A stretch of DNA of 54,241 nt from a virus. How positions within the stretch are numbered: the first letter of the stretch is position 1; each line of letters begins with the position of its first letter. Shown piece after piece: positions 7,428-16,200 of this stretch. Location of the stretch: the IMG/VR virus record IMGVR_UViG_3300021961_000134, positions 1 to 54,241 of that record; one strand, given 5' to 3'. The notes beneath the pieces were generated by a model. The model saw only the letters and a list, made by a program, of their open reading frames with translations, was not told where the DNA came from and made no database searches. Position numbers and translations under genes: made by a program.

Positions 7428-7816
7428 AGTTAACTATTGATAGTCAAATATATGGGTTCACTTTTCTTATGTATGGTCAAATGATATTTGCTCATATGTT
7501 TGATAATAAAGAAAATGCTGAATGGGGCAGAATACAACCGTGTTTAAAGAAAATACACAGTGAATTAAATAGATCGAATAAAGACCTAGGATACAAAAGA
7601 GCTGTAGAATATAATGGGATGTCACCAATTACATATGATGGATTTCATGATTTGTATTACGTTTTCTATTGTATGTCAAATTACAGGGTTCCGGAAATAA
7701 GAATAGGACCAAATGCACAACTCGATCAAGAGAATAGAATCATGCATATGGTCCTATGTAACGTGTGTAGAAAATCACACAAAGATTATAATAGATGGAT
7801 ATCTAGATTTATTTAG
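7424..7816 (+). CDS. Unknown 130-aa protein ending the rightward island
   Basis: I do not recognise this protein. It has a hydrophobic N-terminal stretch (IYGFTFLMYGQMIFAHMF) that is too polar for a confident membrane helix, and a C-x2-C-containing C-terminus (LCNVCRKSHKDYNRW). It begins with an ATGA overlap with the methyltransferase-like gene. It ends overlapping the stop region of the convergent oxygenase gene by eight bases, leaving no room for a terminator. It belongs to the same operon as the glycosyltransferases. Confidence 0.6.
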   Translation: MKLTIDSQIYGFTFLMYGQMIFAHMFDNKENAEWGRIQPCLKKIHSELNRSNKDLGYKRAVEYNGMSPITYDGFHDLYYVFYCMSNYRVPEIRIGPNAQLDQENRIMHMVLCNVCRKSHKDYNRWISRFI

Positions 7817-8672
7817 ACTCAAATTTTTCTCTTATCATTGGGCGTTCTACATAATTAGCTCCCCCAACAATAGGACCATCATATTTGAATTGTTCTATTT
7901 TAGAATAATCTAATTCCGCAATAGGCCATTGAAATTCTTCTCCTGTAAGTTCTTCAACCATATCCTTCCAAAGACGAACGTCAAATACAACATAACCTAA
8001 ATTGATTCTAGGGGACTTTGAATAAGCTGAGTGCCAAAGAATCTTATCATGTTCTTCTTTCTTCCCATAATAACCAACCTTCATACTCCAGCCAGGCTTA
8101 TCTGGAATGGTAACTATAGAATCGTTTAACGATTGTGCATCATCTTTATTTTTGCCTCGTGGTTTGTGTCCAGTTGATCTAGATGGATCCACAAATCTAA
8201 AATAACCATCACCTTCTGGATTATAAGTCATGAGAATGTTATATCCAGGTACGTTCCAGTTAGTATGCCATGCAATATATCCATCAGTAGGATACCACAT
8301 TTTTAACGCACAAAATCTCGATCCCATATAGTTACCTAATGTTTGATCAAGCCAATTACTTTTTTCAATACATTTTTGTGCTAGCTCTGGATTTATTCTT
8401 TCATGCTGCATCCATCTTTGCATTTGGTTAAAATCATAGCCCATAGAGTCTGGAGGAAATCCATCATGAGTATCATGATTCATAGACTCTAAACATTCTT
8501 GGCTACATGAAAATTCTGATCTATTTTCTCTATAAAATTTGCCACCTTGTGCTTTGAAACTTTTATCATTTCCAAAGCCATAGTTTTCTTCTAACTTTAA
8601 AGACCAAATAAAATCAGACCACTCATTTAAATACGTCAAAACTTCCGACTGAATTTCGTATATTGGGGTCAT
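7809..8672 (-). CDS. 2OG-Fe(II) oxygenase-like protein with an atypical H-x-N site
   Basis: The 287-aa protein has the strand order of 2-oxoglutarate oxygenases. GYIAWHTNWNVPGYNILMTY is in the position of the H-x-D iron motif, GDGYFRFVD follows, and the distal part is ILWHSAYSKSPRINLGYVV with H214 and R222. The first motif reads H136-T-N138, so the usual acidic ligand is replaced by asparagine. Related proteins from marine T4-like phages seem, from memory, to share this. The start at 8672 has AAGGA upstream, although it lies 50 bases inside the preceding gene. It converges with the rightward island. The substrate is unknown; fibre or sugar modification is possible. Confidence 0.55.
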   Translation of the reverse strand: MTPIYEIQSEVLTYLNEWSDFIWSLKLEENYGFGNDKSFKAQGGKFYRENRSEFSCSQECLESMNHDTHDGFPPDSMGYDFNQMQRWMQHERINPELAQKCIEKSNWLDQTLGNYMGSRFCALKMWYPTDGYIAWHTNWNVPGYNILMTYNPEGDGYFRFVDPSRSTGHKPRGKNKDDAQSLNDSIVTIPDKPGWSMKVGYYGKKEEHDKILWHSAYSKSPRINLGYVVFDVRLWKDMVEELTGEEFQWPIAELDYSKIEQFKYDGPIVGGANYVERPMIREKFESK

Positions 8673-9492
8673 TAATTAATCCTTCATCTTGTTGTCTTTT
8701 TGGTAATGTAAAATGGTGAATAATTTTTTCTTCACCTTTTAATTCACTGTCTCTATACCCCCTGATGAAGTTCCATTTAGGATCTATTTCCATGATCCTT
8801 ACATTATAATTTGTATAAAAATTTGTTCGCCAAAAGGCATACGTATCCCAAAACCACAGGGACTTCGGATGAGGGTATTTCCAATCCTTCTTACTCTCAA
8901 TTTGTTCTCTATAATTATCATACCAAGCATGGAGCATTTCAAGGACGTTTGGTTTATTCCTATAAAGGAACATACCACAGTGCCACATTAATCTATAGAC
9001 ACCGTTCTTTGCGTTTTCTTCCCAAGAGTGAACTGCATAAAGTGGTTTGCCATTTTTTTCATCACCACCTTCCCAGATCAACTCTTTGTCTTCTTGCTTA
9101 TAATGTCTCAGTTCTTTATCTTCTGTAAAATAAACTACCTTAGCATTATACGCTCTATTTATTGTCATAGACATATCGTGATCATCATCAATCTGATCAA
9201 AGATATATTTAATATCTTCTGATTCACAATAAGTATCTGCATCCATATAACAAGTTAAATCATATGGTGTTTGATCTAAAGCCCATAACTTAGCTCTACA
9301 ATGAACAGGAATATTAGTAATAATATTCTCAAAAATTAATGGGTCTCTTCTTTCATCTACCCACTCTTTGTGAGTAAACAAAGTTAACTTTGCTTCAGGC
9401 CAATAGTCCTTAATAGACATAGCTGACATAACAGCAGCATCATAATAAGGCTTTGTTAATGAAGCAACATAAACAAAACCATTATTGCTCAT
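8623..9492 (-). CDS. GT-A type glycosyltransferase (4 of 4)
   Basis: This 289-aa protein begins with a typical GT-A nucleotide-binding layout (GFVYVASLTKPYYDAAVMSA) and has a DxD-type motif D84-A-D86 in DLTCYMDADTYCES, as in GT8-like enzymes. Further on are YRLMWHCGMFLYR and a Trp/Tyr-rich acceptor region (KSLWFWDTYAFWR). The late HHF motif in KIIHHFTLP resembles the metal-binding histidine seen near the C-terminus of such enzymes. It is not a close copy of the three tandem enzymes on the other strand. It overlaps the upstream charged-protein gene by 11 bases and is co-transcribed with the fibre genes. Confidence 0.7.
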   Translation of the reverse strand: MSNNGFVYVASLTKPYYDAAVMSAMSIKDYWPEAKLTLFTHKEWVDERRDPLIFENIITNIPVHCRAKLWALDQTPYDLTCYMDADTYCESEDIKYIFDQIDDDHDMSMTINRAYNAKVVYFTEDKELRHYKQEDKELIWEGGDEKNGKPLYAVHSWEENAKNGVYRLMWHCGMFLYRNKPNVLEMLHAWYDNYREQIESKKDWKYPHPKSLWFWDTYAFWRTNFYTNYNVRIMEIDPKWNFIRGYRDSELKGEEKIIHHFTLPKRQQDEGLINDPNIRNSVGSFDVFK

Positions 9493-10228
9493 TTGTTGCA
9501 GCCTGCTCTTTCTTCAATTGTTCTAATGCAACTAAAGCTCCAACATATGCTGTGACTTCCATAATAGATTTAGCTTTTCTAATTTGAGATTTAACTTCTC
9601 TATTTTGAGCATCAGCTACAATAGGAATTTCAAATGCTTCAATCTTAGCTTGGAAAAGATCTTCTTGTTTACGCTTAGTATCCATTTCCTTCATTTCATC
9701 TTCTTCACGCTTACGTAGACGATTGATCTTATTGATTTCTCGTTTAGTAGCGTCATTAATTTGATCTTCAGTAAATGTTTTCTTTACCCAGAACCAAGCA
9801 GCAGCATGCTGCTGAGATTTATCTATTGTATGATTCTGAACTGAGTTATCAGGCATTCTTAAAAAGAATGTGATTAGGTTTCGAGCATCATTACCATAAA
9901 ATGCGTAAATTAATTCACCGTCACCAAAAGGATATTCTGGTTGTTTTTGTTCTTCTTCAGCCACTTTTAATTCACTCCTTTTCTTCAAAACGTCATCTTT
10001 AGACATACTAACTATATTATCTCTATTATTAGCTAACTGCTCCATCAAAATAGTTTCTTTAGTAGATGATTCATCGTGAGGAAGGCCAGATCCTTCGATC
10101 TCCTTCCTCCCACGATTTACTCTATAGTCGAGGGAACGGTTGGCCTGATCTGCTTCAGTGCCAACGTCTTCAAGCATTACTTTAAATCCGTGATCTTCAG
10201 GATTTATCTCTAAGCTACTCTCACCCAT
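9482..10228 (-). CDS. Charged 248-aa protein downstream of the giant fibre gene; candidate fibre chaperone
   Basis: I do not recognise a family. The protein has a hydrophilic N-terminus (MGESSLEINPEDHGFKVMLE) and then a compact middle (FGDGELIYAFYGNDARNLI) with a Trp-containing AAAWFWVKKTF segment. A long charged stretch from about residue 160 (KINRLRKREEDEMKEMDTKR) should be alpha-helical or coiled-coil. The C-terminus is rich in Ala, Leu, Gln and Lys. Its start lies 19 bases inside the end of the giant fibre gene, and a late promoter sits just upstream. In T4 and other phages the gene immediately after a distal fibre gene often encodes an assembly chaperone or adhesin, so that role is inferred from position only. 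Confidence 0.6.
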   Translation of the reverse strand: MGESSLEINPEDHGFKVMLEDVGTEADQANRSLDYRVNRGRKEIEGSGLPHDESSTKETILMEQLANNRDNIVSMSKDDVLKKRSELKVAEEEQKQPEYPFGDGELIYAFYGNDARNLITFFLRMPDNSVQNHTIDKSQQHAAAWFWVKKTFTEDQINDATKREINKINRLRKREEDEMKEMDTKRKQEDLFQAKIEAFEIPIVADAQNREVKSQIRKAKSIMEVTAYVGALVALEQLKKEQAATNEQ

Positions 10229-13200
10229 AATGTATAACTATCCTCTTCACCAGCACCATAACTACCTGCATACGTATTTATATATGCCTTTTGATAAGTT
10301 GCATCATATCCTCTATTGAAAACACCTACGTAAGTGTTTTCAAAGTATCCTGTAAACACACCACTGTATGTCGTAGTATATGTTTTAGTGTACGTATATT
10401 CACCTTCGTATGTCTTAGTCCATATCTTGGTAAAGTCACCTGAATCTAATGTATATGTTTTAATATAATCTGTTACGAAATTTGTGCTGTATACTTTATT
10501 ATATTCTTTAACATAATTAGTATCTAATTGATATGAATTTTGATATACTGTTGTCCAGTTCTTAGCGTAAGTAGCTTCATATGATTTTTCATAATCCGTA
10601 TCACCAACATATACTTTATCCCAGTTGCCTATGTAAACTTTTTCCCACGTCTTATCATATGATTTATCAAAATTTACACCGCCTGCATAATCTTTACTAT
10701 AAGTCTTTACAAAGTCATGGTCAACGAGAGTTGTGTATGTTTTAGTGTAATCGAATTCTTTATTGTATACTTTCTCCCATGTCTTCTCGTAATCTTTGTT
10801 CCATACTTTGTCGTATGCAGCCTCGAAGTTTACAGGAGACGAATATGTACCAGTCCAATCTTGCTGATATAACTTTTGCCAATCTTTTAAGAAAGCCCCT
10901 GTATAGGTTTTTGAGAAAGGCTGATCAGATGAATAACCTCCATCGTAAGATTTTTCATAATCTTTATTCCATACCTTAGAATATGTTTTTACAAAATCTA
11001 CGTCGCTTACATATTCACCAATATAAGTTTTTTCCCATGCCTTTTCGTATTCCTTAGTATATGTTTTATCAAATGAGTGAACTGATGTGTAAGTTGCGAT
11101 ATAATCAAAAGCAAAGTTGGCTGAATACGAAGCTTCATATCCAGTAGAATAATCCATATAACCTTCATATGTTGCTTCATAATCTTTAGACCAAGTACCT
11201 TCATATGTACCTTGCCATAATTTTGAGTAATCTACATCACTAACATATTCACCAAGATATAATTTATTGTATTGACCGACATACAATTTATTCCAACCAC
11301 GCTCAAAGTTTACATCGCCAACGTATTGACCAGAATAATCAGTACTATAGGTCGCAACGTATTCTTTATTATATGCTCCAATGTACCCTACTTCACCAGA
11401 CCATGCTTTGTCATAAGCTGCTATATACTCAGCTTGATAATCCTTTGCATAACTTCCAGTATAGTCACCTGAGTAATCTTTTTGGAAGTTGGATTCATAA
11501 GAAGCCACGTATGTTTTTGTCCAATCACCAACATATAACCCAGCAAAATCTCCTTCATAATTTCCAGAGAATGATCCGGAATAATTTCCTACGTACGTAC
11601 CTTCATAGTCTTTTGAGAATCCGCCTGAATATTCACCCTCAAAGTTTTGAGAATATACACCCATCCAAGCTCTATCATATGTCTTTACATAATCTGTTTC
11701 ATAACTTTTTATGTAATCTCCAACATATGTTCCTTCGAATAACGATGAGTATGTACCTTGGTAAGTAGTTGTCCAGTTCTTTGCAAAGTCACCTTCATAT
11801 GTGCCAGCATATAATTTAGAAAATTCTCCTGTGTATACTCCAGCAAAATCATGTGACCATAATTTGTTGTATGTATGCTGATATTCTTTAGCATATTCTT
11901 TTTGGAAATGTCCAACATACGTACCTTCAAAATCTTTAGACCAAATTGTGGTGTAAGCAGCACCATATTCTTTAGTAAATGATTTTTCATATGTCTTTAA
12001 ATATTCTTTTATATACTCTCCAGTATAATCACCGTCATATGATCCTGTATAATCTACAGAATATGTTTTTTCATATCCGCGATCGTAAGCGTGGAGATAT
12101 TCTCCTTGATAAGTTCCTTCAAACAGTGATGAAAACTGACTGCTATATGTTCCTTCATATTCTTTTACATAAGTTCCATCATATTGTTTAACATAATCTT
12201 TGTTAAACTGACCAGAATATGACTTTTGATATAGACCCAAGAAATTGGATGAATATGTTTTGTTCCAATCACCTATATAATCTTTGTTGTAGTCACCTTC
12301 ATAGGTTCCTTCAAACAAAGAGGCAAAAGAAGATTCATAGTTGCCAAGGTATGTTTTAGTATAAGTACCACTCCATTCATGAACATATACTTTGTTCCAA
12401 TCCTTAGAATATGCTTTTACATAGTCACCTTCATACGTACCTTCAAACAATGACGAGAATGTTTGATCGTAGGACCCTTCATATTCTTTAATGTATATTC
12501 CAGACCAATCTTGCGAATAAGTTTTTACCCAGTTCTTAGTATACGCTTTTACATAATCGCCTTCATAAGTACCTTCCCACATCTTTTGATAGAGAGCAAG
12601 ATATGTACCTTCATATGTTTTAGTATATGCACCTTGATAGGTTTTTTCATATGTTTTTTCGAACCCACCAATGTATGTCTTTTCATATTCACCAGACCAG
12701 TCTTGAGAATAGGTTTTTGTCCATTCTTTTTGATACAGACCTGCATACTCTTTAGTGTAGTCACCATCATATGTTTTAGTATAGATACCAGAATATGTTC
12801 CTTGATACTCTTTAATGTATGCTTCAACATAATCTTTAACGTATGTACCAGAATATTCTTTTACATATACGCCCTCATACTCATTTGCATATAGAGCAGT
12901 ATATGTTTTTTCATATGTCTTGTCGTAATCTTTAGCAAAGTCTGAACTGTATACACCTTCATATGCGCCTTGATACAAAGTTGTGTAAGTCTTTTCGTAG
13001 TTCTTGTCCCAGCTTCTTTCAAAGTTTTTATTAAATATACCAGTATAGTTTCCTGAGTAATCACCTACGTAAGTTTTTACATAATCTTTAGCCCACAGGC
13101 GAGTCCACAATCTATCATACGAACCTTCATAGGTACCTTCATATGTTGTATCATAATTCTTTAAATAGTTCTTATTCCAGTTGTGAGTGTACACACCTGT

Positions 13201-16200
13201 GTACGTACCTTCATATGCACCTTCCCAGTTCTTTGTGTAAGTTCCGACATAATCTTTTACCCAAGTATTATTAAATACACCAGTATATTGACCCGTGTAG
13301 TTACCAGCCCATGCTTTATTATAGAGAGTAGTATATGTCTTTTCCCACGTATTGGCAAAGTAACCAGTGTATACACCTGAGTAAACGCCAGTATAAGCGC
13401 CTTGATACAACTTAGCATACAGCTTTTCCCAGTTATGTGTATATACGCCAGTATAGTTACCTGAATAATCTCCAGCATATTCGTTCGCATAATTTTTAAT
13501 ATAGTTAGCTGTATAGTTACCGGTAAAGTATCCAGTATATGTTCCATCATAATAACCAGTATACACACCAGTATAATCACCAGAATATGCAGCTTGATAT
13601 GTCTTAACGTAATCCTTGTTCCAGATTCTTACCCAGTTCTTTGTATAATTGCCTGTATAGTAACCTGTATATACACCGGTGTAATCGCCAGCCCAGTTCT
13701 TAATATAGTTACCAGTGTAGAAATTTTGATAGTACCTTCCAAAGTAACCTGTGTATGTTCCATCATAATAACCAGTATACACACCAGTATAAGCACCAGC
13801 CCAAACCTTAGCATAGGTCTTTACATAGTTTGCTGCAAAGTAGCCTGTGTATGTACCAGTGTATACACCGGTGTAAGCACCAGCCCAAGCCTTCGCATAT
13901 GTTTTGTCGTAATTGTTACCAAAGTAACCTGTGTATGTACCAGTGTATACACCAGCCCAAGCCCTAGACCAAACCCTTACATAATCCTTGTTGTACGTGT
14001 TATTATATGTTCCAGTATAGTAACCAGTATATGCTCCAGAGAAGTTTCTTGCATAGTTGGCCCCGTAGTAGTTAGGATAGTATCTACCAAAATATCCTGT
14101 ATAGGTTCCCGTATAGTATCCAGTATAGGCACCGCTGTAAACACCAGCCCACGCTCTTACCCAAGCTCTTACATAGTTCTTACTATAGTTTCCTGTAAAA
14201 GTTTTAGCCCAAGCCCTTGAATAAATTTTAGCATAACTATTTGCAAAGGTCGTATTTCCACTAAAGAATCCTGTAAAATAACTAGTCCCTTGATAATAAT
14301 TTGGATTAAGGTATCCAGCATAGTAAATGTTACCGTAGTACATTGTTCTACCATAGTTACCAGAATAACTTCTTCGGTAATTTGGAGAGAGGAATCCACC
14401 GTAGTAAATATTACCGTAGTATAATGGACCTAGCCATGTCTTTGCCCAGTTTTTAGTATAGTTAGCAGTAAAGTATCCAGTGTATACACCTGTCCACACT
14501 CTGACATAATCTTTGTTGTATGTTCGGTTATAATATCCTGTATAAAATCCAGTATAATATCCAGTATAAGCTCCAGAATAGTTACCAGCCCAGTTCTTTA
14601 AATAATCCTTTTGCCATACCTTAGCAAAGTTGCCTGTATAGGTTCCAGTGTAGTATCCTGTGTAAACGCCTGTCCAAGCCTTTACATATCCCTTAACATA
14701 ATTCTTACTATAGTTACCGGTATAGTATCCAGTATATGCACCTGTATATGCACCAGCCCAAGCCTTAGCATAGGTCTTTACATAGTTAGCAGCATAATAC
14801 CCAGTATAGGTACCAGTGTATACACCGGTGTAAGCACCTTCCCATGCCTTAGCATATGTTTTGTTATAATTGTTACCATAGTATCCGGTATATACACCTT
14901 CATAGTTACCTACATACGTACCGGTATATGCACCAGCCCAGTTCTTTAAATAATCTTTTGTCCAAGTTTTTGCATAGGTGTTGGCAAAGTATCCTGTGTA
15001 AACACCGGTATAGTTACCCGCATATACGCCAGTGTATACATTATCATAAGAAGCATCGTACGATTTAACATAGTTTTTTGACCAGTTGTGTAAGAAAGTA
15101 CCAGTATACACACCAGTATAGTTACCTACATACGTACCGGTATATGCTCCTTCCCAAGCCTTTGACCAAACTCTGTTCCATATTCTAGCCCAAGAGTTTG
15201 CAAAATATCCTGTAAACGTACCTGTGTAAACACCAGTATAGGCACCTTGCCACAATCGCGACCAGTCTCTTCCCCAGTTTTTGGTATACACCCCAGTGTA
15301 GGTACCTTCATATGCTCCAGCATATGTTGTATCGTAATTCTTATTCCAGTCTTTAGAATAATCAGCTGAAAAGTATCCAGTAAACACACCAACGTAGTCA
15401 CCAGAATACGTTTTGTCGTAATTCTTTAGCCAATTTTTGGAATAGTTGTCAACATAATAACCTGTAAAAACTCCTGTATAATCACCGCTATAATCACCAA
15501 CATAAGTCTTTACGTAATCTTTGACCCATGTGTGAGCAAAGTATCCAGTATAGATACCTGAATATTCATTTGCATAAACTGCTTCATAATGCTTTTCGTA
15601 ATTTTTATCCCAGTTTTTCTGATAGACACCGGTGTATGTACCTGCGAAGTTACCTTCGTAGTTTGTTAGATAAGACTTGACATAGTCTTTGTTCCAAACC
15701 TTTTCCCAGTTTTGATTATAAACACCAACAAAATCACCAGTATAGTGTTTGGTATATGTCTTAACATAATCTTTATTCCAGTCCCTTGACCATTCCCCTT
15801 GATAAAGACCAGCGTATTCTTTGTTGTATGTACCAGTATAAGACTTTACATATGCATGCTCGTATGCAGCTTTATAAGTTGTAGTGTAGGTTCCCTCATA
15901 GGCGCCTTCGTATTCTTTATTGTATTGGCCAACATATAATCTGTTATAGATACCTTCGTAATGTGCTTCGTAAGCCTTATTATAATCGCCCGTGTAAGTA
16001 CCTTCGTAGTGTTTACTAAAGTCACCAGAATAATCCTTTACATAATCTTTGTTGTATTCACCGAGGTACGTTGTATCAAACGTACCTGTCCAAGCTCCAA
16101 TATAGTCCCCTTCATAAGTTCCGGACCACAGCTGAGAATAGGTTTTATTGTATATTGTTACATAATCTTTATTGTAATCGCCAATATACGTACCTTCATA

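Noticed and set aside
12463-14220. Long open frames on the plus strand opposite giant gene 1, for example 12463-12894 and 13594-14220
   Set aside because: They arise because the 12-base coding repeat rarely produces stops in other frames. Their translations are low-complexity Cys/Ile/Ser/Thr strings with no ribosome site or family resemblance.
13600-15500. Regularly spaced direct repeats that could suggest a CRISPR-like or satellite array
   Set aside because: The units have no constant repeat and unique spacer structure. They are explained by codons of the aromatic tetrapeptides, and no cas gene is present.
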